In this document: one piece after another, positions 57,495-64,000 of the stretch | Layout: the number at the start of each line of letters is the position of its first letter | Numbering within the stretch: position 1 is the first letter of the stretch | NCBI GenBank assembly: GCA_963812945.1 | Contig: CAWEXD010000008.1 | Coordinates: 3,720,001 to 3,784,000 of the forward strand | Reading direction: 5' to 3' | From: DASRDR01 sp963812945 [NCBI: uncultured Candidatus Rokubacteria bacterium] | GTDB taxonomy: Bacteria > Methylomirabilota > Methylomirabilia > Rokubacteriales | Length of the DNA stretch: 64,000 nucleotides | Made by a program: the position numbers and the translations under genes | The notes under the pieces: model-generated | The model's input: the letters and a program-made list of their open reading frames with translations, nothing else | What the model was told of the DNA's origin: nothing | Database searches by the model: none

Positions 57495-58424
57495 ATGCGC
57501 CTGACCCCTTGCTCCGCCATGGCCCGGCAGGGCCCTCGCGCCCGTGACCGGGTGTGGCGCGGGCTCGCGCTCGCCCTGGTAGCGGCGGTCGTGATCGTCG
57601 CGCCCCGGGGCGCCGCCGCCGAGGCCACCGAACCGCCGGACGATACGAGGATTCCCGTGGTGACGCTCGACGCGTTGCCCCTGGGGGTCCCGCTCACGCG
57701 GCTCGACGACAGCGCGCGCGGCCGCGCCGAGGCCGTCCTCGGAGCAAGCCTGTTCGCGCATCGGATCACGGGGCTCCGCGCGCGGAGCCGCGAGCCGGTC
57801 TTCACCTTCCTCCTCGATCACCTGGACTTCGCCACTGCCGTGGCCCGCGCTCTGCGGCTGGCGCAGTACGTCGCGACCCCGCTGGACGACGGGTACTGGG
57901 GGGACGACCGCCGGGGGGCCCGCGGCCGGATCCGGGTGCTGTACGCGGAGGAGGGGCGCCGCCTCTTCCATCTGGAGGGGACGTACGAGGGACGCGGGCT
58001 GCCGACCATCAAGGGGCAAATGCTCGTCCTCATCGAGTTCCAGCACGCGGAGGACGCGGGAGGCGGGACGCAGGTGGAGGCAAGCCTGACCGCCCACGTC
58101 CGGCTCGACACGCCCCTCGTCGGCGGGCTCGCCCAGCTGGCCGCGACCGTCGCCCGACCGACCATGGAGCGAGCCGCCGAGCGGAAGGTGCGCCGCTTCT
58201 TCTCGACCGTCGCGCGGGTCTCGCGATGGGCCTACGACGAGCCGGACAAGGTGTGGGCCGCCCTCGAAGGCCACCCGGAGGTCCCGCAGGACGCGACCCT
58301 GGCCGCGTTCCGCGAGATCCTGCTCGCCGACCGTCCGCCTCTCTGGGCCAGCGAGCCCTTCTTCCTCGTCCCCGCGGGGGCGACGGAGGTCGTCCTTCCC
58401 GAGGCCGAGGCTACATCCCCATGA
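57495..58424 (+). CDS. Exported protein of unknown function
   Basis: 309 residues; an in-frame ATG at 57519 would give 301. A signal peptide ends near RGAAA-EA (about residue 42). The mature protein is mixed alpha/beta with EPVFTFLLDHLDFATAVAR, ARGRIRVLYAEEGRRLFHLEGTYEG and a helical C-terminus. The central region resembles START/lipid-transfer-like or polyketide-cyclase-like beta segments only loosely. Divergent from the carboxypeptidase across 93 bases. No function assigned. Confidence 0.72.
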   Translation: MRLTPCSAMARQGPRARDRVWRGLALALVAAVVIVAPRGAAAEATEPPDDTRIPVVTLDALPLGVPLTRLDDSARGRAEAVLGASLFAHRITGLRARSREPVFTFLLDHLDFATAVARALRLAQYVATPLDDGYWGDDRRGARGRIRVLYAEEGRRLFHLEGTYEGRGLPTIKGQMLVLIEFQHAEDAGGGTQVEASLTAHVRLDTPLVGGLAQLAATVARPTMERAAERKVRRFFSTVARVSRWAYDEPDKVWAALEGHPEVPQDATLAAFREILLADRPPLWASEPFFLVPAGATEVVLPEAEATSP

Positions 58425-58944
58425 AGTCGCGCGCCTGGTCCATGACCTCGTCGTTGACGGTCGCGTAGCCGCGCTCGCGCGCGAACCGCTCGATCGCCTG
58501 CCGGGCCATCGGGCGGATGAAGACCGGGATGCGCTCGAGGCGTCCCTCGGCCTCCCGGGTCCAGGGCACGTCGGACGCCGCGTCCGCCTTCGTCCCCCCG
58601 ATCATCGCCGCGAAGGGACAGCCCGGCCCCTCCGCCGAGGGAGCGCCCGCCGGCGCGGCAAGAGCACCGATGTCCCCTCCCGGGGCATCGGAGACGAGCG
58701 CCGCCTCCCGCTGATGCGCCAGGCCGGCCCGCACGGCGGCGAACGGCGCGGGCGCCTGGGCGGGGGCGCCGCCCACCTTGACGCCGAGAGTACGCACCAT
58801 CTGTGTCTCCCAGGGATTCGTCAGCATCGCGATCCGGTGCCCGCAGGTCGGACAGGCGAAGGTGACGGTCAGCGAGTCCGGGTCCGGCCCGGCCGTCCCG
58901 AGGAGCCGCATGGCTTCGTCGCACGCGATGCAGAGGAACTTCAT
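58411..58944 (-). CDS. Zinc-ribbon protein with C-terminal PCP_red domain
   Basis: 177 residues. N-terminal zinc ribbon (FLCIACDE ... FACPTCGHR, two CxxC pairs), a flexible middle (about 65-125) with GPGCPFAAMIGG, and a C-terminal helical domain: WTREAEGRLERIPVFIRP, then ARERGYATVNDEVMDQA. That last part matches the PCP_red domain known from the C-terminus of light-independent protochlorophyllide reductase subunit B. No chlorophyll genes are near. A second Cys motif before it may help bind a cluster. ATG at 58944 follows AAGGAGAC. Convergent overlap of 14 bases with the exported-protein gene. Confidence 0.8.
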   Translation of the reverse strand: MKFLCIACDEAMRLLGTAGPDPDSLTVTFACPTCGHRIAMLTNPWETQMVRTLGVKVGGAPAQAPAPFAAVRAGLAHQREAALVSDAPGGDIGALAAPAGAPSAEGPGCPFAAMIGGTKADAASDVPWTREAEGRLERIPVFIRPMARQAIERFARERGYATVNDEVMDQARDFMGM

Positions 58945-58987
58945 GGTGTGAGTCTCCTTGAGGCGCGTGTTCTTTGGGGGCGGCCCG

Positions 58988-59620
58988 TCACTTGGCGGCG
59001 GCCCCGAGTCCGCCCACCCCCTGGTGCGGGAGACGGGAGGGTGCTGCGGTCCCGGCCGAAAGGATGATCCGGATGCCCTCCTCGATGGACAGCCCCGTCG
59101 ACACGACCGTGTCACGCGGCACGAGGACGACGTCGCCGAGGTAGAGGTGGTTCGTCGGCACGTAGACCGACAGGAGCGTCTCGGGCTTCGCGCCCTCGAC
59201 TCGGACGTCGCCGGTCAAGAAGCCGTACGCGTACGCCCCGTCGCGCGGGTGCTCGACGATGACGAACTCGCGGAATCCCGAGCGGCGGTTCGGCGAGAAT
59301 GCGTCCACGAAGTCCTTGACCGTCGGGTAGACGCGCCGGACGAGCGGGATGTACCGGATCACGCGCTCGCCCCACTGGAGGATCCGCCGCCCGACGACGT
59401 TGGTGGCGAAGACCCCGACCAGGAAGATGATCAGGACGGCCGTCAGGAAGCCCAGCCCCGGAAGGTGCCGCCCGAGGAACTGCTCGTAGACGGGCGCCAT
59501 GAAGTCGTCGACGGAGGCGTAGAAAAGCCAGAAGACCCAGGCCGTCAGGACGACCGGCAGCGTCACGAAGACCCCGGTGAAGAACCGGACCTTGAACCAC
59601 GATCGGATCCGCCCGCTCAC
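58988..59620 (-). CDS. DUF502 family membrane protein
   Basis: 210 residues. Two N-terminal transmembrane helices (VFVTLPVVLTAWVFWLFY; FLTAVLIIFLVGVFATN) and a cytoplasmic beta domain: RYIPLVRRVYPTVKDF, GYAYGFLTG-type, SVYVPTNHLYLGDVVLVPR. This is the standard DUF502 layout; plant relatives (COV) act in membrane trafficking, bacterial role unknown. GTG at 59620 is preferred because GGGAGG lies six bases upstream; the GTG at 59644 is only two bases from the -10 box and would be outside the transcript. Confidence 0.88.
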   Translation of the reverse strand: MSGRIRSWFKVRFFTGVFVTLPVVLTAWVFWLFYASVDDFMAPVYEQFLGRHLPGLGFLTAVLIIFLVGVFATNVVGRRILQWGERVIRYIPLVRRVYPTVKDFVDAFSPNRRSGFREFVIVEHPRDGAYAYGFLTGDVRVEGAKPETLLSVYVPTNHLYLGDVVLVPRDTVVSTGLSIEEGIRIILSAGTAAPSRLPHQGVGGLGAAAK

Positions 59621-59646
59621 GCGTCGCCTCCCCGTCGAACCCACGC

Positions 59647-59652
59647 ATTATA
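59647..59652 (-). promoter_or_regulatory. Consensus -10 box (TATAAT) for the DUF502 gene
   Basis: Minus strand AGGTATAATGCG. The predicted transcript begins near 59640, leaving a leader of about 20 bases that contains GGGAGG before the GTG at 59620. This is the leadered counter-example to the short-spaced promoters elsewhere. Confidence 0.6.
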
Positions 59653-59767
59653 CCTGTGGGCGACAGGCCGGGCCCGGTTGAGCCGCCCGGATCGGGGTGC
59701 TAGCGTGGTCACGGATCGGCAGCCCGTGGCGAACCACCGGACCGACCTCCGTGACCCCCGCCCCGGC

Positions 59768-60691
59768 ATGGCGGCCGCTCCCGCCCGCCGGGCCCCGCTT
59801 CTGGCTCTGGTGATCGCCGTGGCGGCGTGCCTTGCGGGATCGGACGCTCCGTCCGCCCGCGCCGACCTGCCGGCGGTCGCCGCCTCCCTGGTTCGCCTCT
59901 CGACGGGCGACGCCAAGGAAACGACCGGAGTGCTGTCGCTGCCGTCCGGGCGGCCACCGCGGGCGGGCGTCGTCATCGTCCATGGCTACGCGGGCGACAT
60001 GTCCTCGGGCGTCCCGGGCTGGCTCGGGGGCGCCTTGGGCGAGCGAGGCTTCGCGGCGCTCGCGGTGAACCTCCGTGACCACGGCACCGCGCCCAAGGCG
60101 ACGCTCTTCGAGGAAGGTCGCTGGGACGTGCTCGCCGCGGTGGACGAGCTCGGCCGGCGCGGGCTCGAGCCCATCGCGGTGGTCGGACACAGCCTCGGCA
60201 CGAACACGGTGCTTCACGTCGCCGCCGAGGCCCGGGACCCGCGGCTCCGCGCCCTCGTGCTCATCGCGGGCCCCGGGAACGCCTTCGAATGGAACGTGCG
60301 CCTGTTCGGTCAGGAGCGCGCGGCGGCGGTGCTCGAGGAGGCCCTGCGCCTCCAGGCCGCAGGCCGGGGGCGCGAGCTCATGCGGGTGAACCTCGGCCCG
60401 CTCGGCTGGGCGGTCTACTCGGCGGACCACCTGGTGAGCCTTCGGGGGCCCGCGACGCGCTCGGACCCGTACCGGAACGCAGCGGTCGTGACGGTCCCGA
60501 TCCTGATCGTGCACGCCGGGGCGGACCGCCTCGTCGACCCCGACGTCGCGCGGCGGCTCCGGGCGGCGGCGACGGCCGCGCCCCGGGTCGATCTCGTGGA
60601 GGTGCTCGGCGCCGACCATGGGTTCTCCGGGCACCAGGCCCCGCTCGCCGATATCGTCGAGCGCTGGCTCGCCGAGACGCTGGGTCGGTAG
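59768..60691 (+). CDS. Alpha/beta hydrolase, exported (probable lipoprotein)
   Basis: 307 residues from ATG 59768. The N-terminus has a hydrophobic core ending AVAAC (lipobox Cys21), or it may be a plain signal peptide. Alpha/beta-hydrolase marks: VVIVHGYAGDMSSG (oxyanion loop), VVGHSLGTN (nucleophile Ser near 142), HAGADRLVDP (Asp) and LGADHGFSGH (His). Esterase or lipase-like; substrate unknown. An upstream in-frame GTG at 59705 would bury the signal sequence and overlaps a weak TAGCGT -10 box, so it is less likely. Confidence 0.85.
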   Translation: MAAAPARRAPLLALVIAVAACLAGSDAPSARADLPAVAASLVRLSTGDAKETTGVLSLPSGRPPRAGVVIVHGYAGDMSSGVPGWLGGALGERGFAALAVNLRDHGTAPKATLFEEGRWDVLAAVDELGRRGLEPIAVVGHSLGTNTVLHVAAEARDPRLRALVLIAGPGNAFEWNVRLFGQERAAAVLEEALRLQAAGRGRELMRVNLGPLGWAVYSADHLVSLRGPATRSDPYRNAAVVTVPILIVHAGADRLVDPDVARRLRAAATAAPRVDLVEVLGADHGFSGHQAPLADIVERWLAETLGR

Positions 60692-60706
60692 CCGCCCGGG
60701 CGACGG

Positions 60707-61228
60707 TCACCGAGCCCAGCGGTCGCGGGCCAGCGGGGGCCGCACGTCCGTGCCCGAGAACTGCAGGACGAGCACGACCTCCACCGATGAGTTGTGCGCG
60801 ATCCCCTGGCACCCGATGGCCGCCCGGGTCGGCTTGCCACGCTCCCCGTACAGCTCGACGAGGAGGTCCGCGGCCCCGTTGATCACCCGCGGCTGGTCGG
60901 CGAAGCCGGGGGCCGAGTTCACGTAGCCGATCATCTGGATCGCGGTCTCGACGCGGTCCAGATCGCCGAGCGCGTAGCGCGCCGCGGTGAGCGTCGGGAT
61001 CAGCGCCCAGCGCGCGGCCTCGTACCCCTGGGCCACCGTGAGGTCGCGGCCGACGAGACCGGTCAAGTAGGGCTGACCGTCCCGGATCGGCACCGTGCCC
61101 GAGAGGTAGAGGAGCGACCCCACGGCGCGGTGCGACACGAAGTGGGCACCGGAGGTGTTCTGGCGGTACTCGGTCTCGAGATCGGGAAGCGGGAACCCCA
61201 GGCTCGCAAGCTTGTCCTCGACGATCAT
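60707..61228 (-). CDS. RidA/YjgF/UK114 family protein
   Basis: 173 residues, one RidA domain (about 30-165): LLYLSGTVPIRDG, VAQGYEAARWALI, GDLDRVETAIQMIGYVNSAPGF-type edge, and the C-terminal AIGCQGIAHNSSVEVVLVLQ. The canonical Arg of the deaminase clade is replaced (CQGIAHNSSVE instead of xRxxLPxxxxVE), so imine/enamine deaminase activity is not assured and it belongs to a divergent clade. ATG at 61228 follows GAGGAGG. Divergent from the JmjC-like gene over 184 bases that show no other gene. Confidence 0.87.
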   Translation of the reverse strand: MIVEDKLASLGFPLPDLETEYRQNTSGAHFVSHRAVGSLLYLSGTVPIRDGQPYLTGLVGRDLTVAQGYEAARWALIPTLTAARYALGDLDRVETAIQMIGYVNSAPGFADQPRVINGAADLLVELYGERGKPTRAAIGCQGIAHNSSVEVVLVLQFSGTDVRPPLARDRWAR

Positions 61229-61398
61229 GCGACCTCCTCTGCTGGCGTCTCTCTGGCGCGGGCTGGCGGGTGACGGGGCGCCGGCGGGATGCCGGCGCGG
61301 TGCTCCCCCCTCTCTACCGCGATCGCCCCGGGACGTCCACCCCGGGGAGCCACGGTCCGGACGCCCCGCCGGCGGTTGTTCGAGGCGGGCGGGTCCCC

Positions 61399-61404
61399 TA
61401 TGCT
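61399..61404 (+). promoter_or_regulatory. Weak -10 box (TATGCT), possible leaderless start
   Basis: TATGCT eight bases before the ATG at 61413; no Shine-Dalgarno and no -35 seen. Spacing fits the set of close promoters in this window. Confidence 0.35.
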
Positions 61405-61412
61405 TCGCGATC

Positions 61413-62471
61413 ATGGCATCGGAGGGCCGCCGGCGGCGGTCGCGCGCCACCCGCGGGGCGGTGGTCTCGCCGCTCGCGAGCTGGTTCCCCGACGATCGGG
61501 CCCTGGCACGGTTCCGTCGCCGGCACCTCGGGCGGTCCCCCGCGATCCTGCCGCCGCGCGACCGCACGTGGCGCGCCATCGCCCCCGGCTTCGCCGCGTG
61601 CGTCGCGATGGCCCAGGGCGGGCTGCCCTTCCAGATCGTCGCGGATCGCCGGGTCGACCGCTCCGGCGATCCGCGCCGTCTCGTCGCCGCCCTCGCGGCG
61701 GGGCAGACCGCGTACCTCCCGCAGGTGCACCAGGTGCTCCCGCGCCTGATGCGGCTCATCGTCGCCCTCCGTGCCGCCCTGCTCGGGCCGGGCCGGGAGG
61801 AGTCGTCGTTCCTGTTCATCGTCCAGGGCACGGGACAGCGCGGCATGGGCCTCCACCACGACGGCGAGGTCGATGCCTTCTGGCTCCAGCTCGAGGGGCG
61901 CCGCACCGTGACCGTCGGGCCGCGCGTCCGGCCCGGCACGGCCGAGGAGCTCGACGACCGGCTGGCGCGAGGCGGCCGTGGCGCGGGGTGGCGTACCCTC
62001 GATCTGGCGCCCGGGAGTCTGTTCCACCTGCCGGCGCGCACTCCGCACGCCGTGGTCTGCCGGCGGCGCTCCCTGGCCATCACGCTCACGTGGGCGCGTG
62101 CCGCGAGACCGGCCACGGACGCTGGACGAGCGACAGGCCTCCTGCGCTGGGACGTGGTGTCCGGGTTCGCGGAGCCGATCCCGCCGCCGAGCTCGCGCAC
62201 GCTGTGGGTCCAGGTGCCCGTTCTCGCCGAGCGGCGCGGACGGGGGACGCAGATCCGCGTGCGGACCCCGGACGGCGAGGGGCCACGCCTGCCGGGCGCG
62301 GCGAGCGCGTGGGCCGCGCGGCTCAGCCTCATGCCGCGTCTCACGGCGACGCTCGCGCGGCCGGCCGGGCTGTCGCCGCTGGTCGACGCCGGAATCCTCG
62401 GGCCGCGGGATCTGCCGCTCCGGATCCGGCCGGACAACCCGTCGGCGCTCGACGGCTGGCGCTTCAGCTGA
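61413..62471 (+). CDS. JmjC/cupin-4-like Fe(II)/2-oxoglutarate oxygenase
   Basis: 352 residues. Arg-rich N-terminus, then a helical segment and a double-stranded beta-helix core. The iron triad can be placed as His148-x-Asp150 (GLHHDGEVDAFWLQLEG) and distal His212 (PGSLFHLPARTPHAV). The spacing and LQLEG-R-TVTVG strand match ROXA/MINA-type ribosomal oxygenases and related cupin-4 proteins. A protein hydroxylase role is possible but the substrate is unknown. The C-terminal 120 residues lack the typical winged-helix signature as far as I can see. Confidence 0.75.
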   Translation: MASEGRRRRSRATRGAVVSPLASWFPDDRALARFRRRHLGRSPAILPPRDRTWRAIAPGFAACVAMAQGGLPFQIVADRRVDRSGDPRRLVAALAAGQTAYLPQVHQVLPRLMRLIVALRAALLGPGREESSFLFIVQGTGQRGMGLHHDGEVDAFWLQLEGRRTVTVGPRVRPGTAEELDDRLARGGRGAGWRTLDLAPGSLFHLPARTPHAVVCRRRSLAITLTWARAARPATDAGRATGLLRWDVVSGFAEPIPPPSSRTLWVQVPVLAERRGRGTQIRVRTPDGEGPRLPGAASAWAARLSLMPRLTATLARPAGLSPLVDAGILGPRDLPLRIRPDNPSALDGWRFS

Positions 62472-62499
62472 TGTAGAGTGACCCCACTGGAGGGCAGCG

Positions 62500-63339
62500 A
62501 TGTCACGGCCGTGGACCTATCTCCCCTCGACGCCGGGCGGGCCTCTCGCCGTGGACCGCGCCTTCTACGACCGCCTCGCGCGCGAGACGGGGACGCGGAC
62601 TCTCGTCGACCGCTTCGTCGTGCCCATCCGGTCGGGCCGCGCCTGGCCGGTCCGTGCCGGCCAGCTCTGCCGCATCGTGACGGTCGAGGGCCCCCAGGTG
62701 GCGGACTTCAACGCCTGGCACCTCCACAACCCGCGCGAGCGCTTCTGGGCGTCCCGCACGAAGCAGCTCCACCGGGCCCACGTCACGACCGGCGACCGGC
62801 TGTGGTCGACCCTGCCCTACCTCCGCCCCATGGCGACCATCACGAACGACACGCTCCGGTACGGGATCGACGCCGACGGCGGCCGCTGTCACGATCTCCT
62901 GGGGACCCGGTGCGATCCCTACGTCACCAAGCTCCTGACCGGCGAGGATTTCGACCTCTGCTGCCATTCGAACCTGGTCCGGGCGATCGCGCCGTGGCGG
63001 CTCACCGAGCTCGACGTCCACGACGTGCTCAACGTCTTCCAGGTGACCGGGCTCCAGGACGACCGCTACTTCATGAAGGCGAGCCCCGCGAAGAAGGGCG
63101 ACTTCTTCGAGATCTTCGCCGAGATCGATCTCCTCTGCGCGATCTCGACGTGTCCCGGCGGCGACCTCTCCATCCCGCTCTGGGGGCCGGACGCGCGCGA
63201 TCCGATCGAGGTCTGCCGGCCGCTCGGCGTCGAGGTGTGGCAGCCGGAGGCCGCGCTCCTCGCCGGCTGGCGCTCGCCCGAGCCGGCCGACTACCGGGGG
63301 AACCACGGGATGCCGCTGCCGGCGAACGACCGCTCATGA
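62500..63339 (+). CDS. DUF1989 / urea carboxylase-associated family protein
   Basis: 279 residues. Family segments: GRAWPVRAGQLCRIVTVEG, VADFNAWHLHNP, GDRLWSTLPYLRPMATI, NDTLRYG, HDLLGTRCDPY and CHSNLVRAI. Conserved Cys/His residues suggest a metal site. The family accompanies urea and carbamoyl/guanidine degradation genes, but no urea carboxylase is here; its neighbour is a PLP dehydratase, so an amino-acid or amine catabolic role is likely. ATG follows GGAGGG. It overlaps the next gene by four bases. Confidence 0.85.
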   Translation: MSRPWTYLPSTPGGPLAVDRAFYDRLARETGTRTLVDRFVVPIRSGRAWPVRAGQLCRIVTVEGPQVADFNAWHLHNPRERFWASRTKQLHRAHVTTGDRLWSTLPYLRPMATITNDTLRYGIDADGGRCHDLLGTRCDPYVTKLLTGEDFDLCCHSNLVRAIAPWRLTELDVHDVLNVFQVTGLQDDRYFMKASPAKKGDFFEIFAEIDLLCAISTCPGGDLSIPLWGPDARDPIEVCRPLGVEVWQPEAALLAGWRSPEPADYRGNHGMPLPANDRS

Positions 63340-64000
63340 GCGCCCCCGGCGCGGTGGTCGGCCTGCCGACGCTCGCCGAGATCCGCGCCGCCCGGGCTCG
63401 GCTGGGGGATCTGGTCGTCGAGACGCCGGTGTGGAGGTGGCAGGGCCGCGAGATCGCCGAGCTCGTGGGCAAGGACACGCCGGTGCTGCTCAAGCTCGAG
63501 CTCTTCCAGCACACGGGTACCTTCAAGCCGCGCGGGACCCTGACCGTCATGCTGGCGCTCGACCCCGCCACGCTCGCCCGCGGCGTGACCGCCTTCAGCG
63601 CGGGCAATCACGCCATCGCGGTGGGCTACGCCGCCCGGGTCCTCGGCACGACGGCCAAGGTCGTGATGCCGAGCACGGCGAATCCGGCCCGCGTCGCGGC
63701 CTGCCGCGACTGGGGCGCAGAGGTCGAGCTGGTCGAGAACGTGCACCGGGCGTCCGAGCGGGCGCGCGAGATCGAGGCCACCGAGGGCCGCACCTTCGTC
63801 CATCCCTTCGAAGGGCCGCGCACGGCCCTCGGCACGGCCACCCTCGGGCTCGAGCTTGCCGACGCAGGCACCCGACCTCGACGCCGTGATCGTGCCCATC
63901 GGCGGCGGCGGCCTGTGCGCAGGCGTCGCCACCGCCGTCAAGCTCGCCCTGCCCCGCTGCCAGGTCTTCGGGGTCGAGCCGGAGGGTGCGGACTCGATGC
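63336..64000 (+). pseudogene. Threonine/serine dehydratase-like PLP enzyme, frameshifted and cut by window end
   Basis: ATG 63336 opens a fold-type II PLP enzyme: FQHTGTFKPRGTL (Schiff-base Lys region), FSAGNHAIAVGYAA and KVVMPSTANPARV. After GLELAD (to 63863) the frame breaks. Skipping one base (63864) restores QAPDLDAVIVPIGGGGL, the PLP-phosphate tetraglycine loop, and FGVEPEGADSM to the window end. A single extra base is therefore present, as a real mutation or an assembly error. The uninterrupted protein would match threonine dehydratase, 3-hydroxyaspartate ammonia-lyase or ectoine-utilisation EutB-type enzymes. Confidence 0.82.

Noticed and set aside
58411-58944. Chlorophyll biosynthesis gene
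   Set aside because: Only the short C-terminal PCP_red domain is present; the nitrogenase-like catalytic part is absent.
1-64000. tRNA, rRNA, CRISPR, insertion sequences, prophage
   Set aside because: No T-loop/anticodon patterns, spaced repeats, transposases or phage structural genes were recognised on reading.

Overview
This is a very GC-rich, densely coded stretch of a bacterial chromosome. Starts are often GTG or TTG, and 1-14 base gene overlaps are common. Lipoprotein signals, a Wzm/Wzt exporter and many lipid-linked-sugar enzymes suggest a diderm (Gram-negative-type) bacterium. Base composition and gene repertoire would fit an uncultured soil or subsurface lineage such as Rokubacteria/Methylomirabilota, but that is an inference: no rRNA or other phylogenetic marker is present. 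I saw no tRNA, rRNA, CRISPR array, insertion sequence or phage gene.

Region A (1-19.4 kb, all + strand) is a surface-polysaccharide locus. It holds a truncated sugar aminotransferase, a GDP-mannose 4,6-dehydratase and a paralogous reductase/epimerase, an ABC O-antigen exporter (Wzm plus a Wzt with a C-terminal glycan-binding domain), and a coiled-coil methyltransferase that recalls WbdD. Four GT4 glycosyltransferases follow, three of them close paralogs, then a methyltransferase, two polyprenyl-phosphate-sugar-type GT2 enzymes, two tandem perosamine-synthase-like aminotransferases and a giant GT-C membrane protein. The simplest reading is synthesis of GDP-4-keto-6-deoxymannose and its amination to a perosamine-like sugar, then assembly, capping and export of a polymer.

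Region B (19.4-29.7 kb, +) carries a radical SAM/SPASM protein and, behind an operator-like dyad and a three-hairpin leader, a cupin sugar epimerase, two NAD-dependent sugar epimerase/reductases, a GT4 and two giant paralogous membrane proteins. Region C (29.7-35.4 kb, -) is a five-gene operon: epimerase, glutamine-dependent asparagine synthase, two UPF0104 flippase-like proteins and a hexapeptide acyltransferase. Region D (35.4-37.3 kb) has two secreted proteins of unknown function. Region E (37.4-50.3 kb, mixed strands) adds three more giant membrane proteins, three GT2 enzymes (one fused to a methyltransferase) and a third UPF0104 protein. Regions A-E together hold six 818-982 residue polytopic proteins with large C-terminal beta-rich ectodomains, five GT2 enzymes of the polyprenyl-phosphate type and three UPF0104 proteins. 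This looks like an expanded system for adding lipid-linked sugars to surface glycans on the outer face of the membrane.

Region F (50.3-64 kb) is mostly general metabolism and envelope genes: an SGNH lipoprotein with a frameshift in a G7 tract, a class III aminotransferase, zinc-ribbon proteins, a SagB-type oxidoreductase, a haloacid dehalogenase, a D,D-carboxypeptidase, a zinc-ribbon/PCP_red protein, DUF502, a hydrolase, RidA, a JmjC-like oxygenase, a DUF1989 protein and a frameshifted PLP dehydratase cut by the window end.

A recurrent feature is a near-consensus -10 box (several with the extended TGn form) only 6-10 bases upstream of the start codon, which predicts many leaderless mRNAs.
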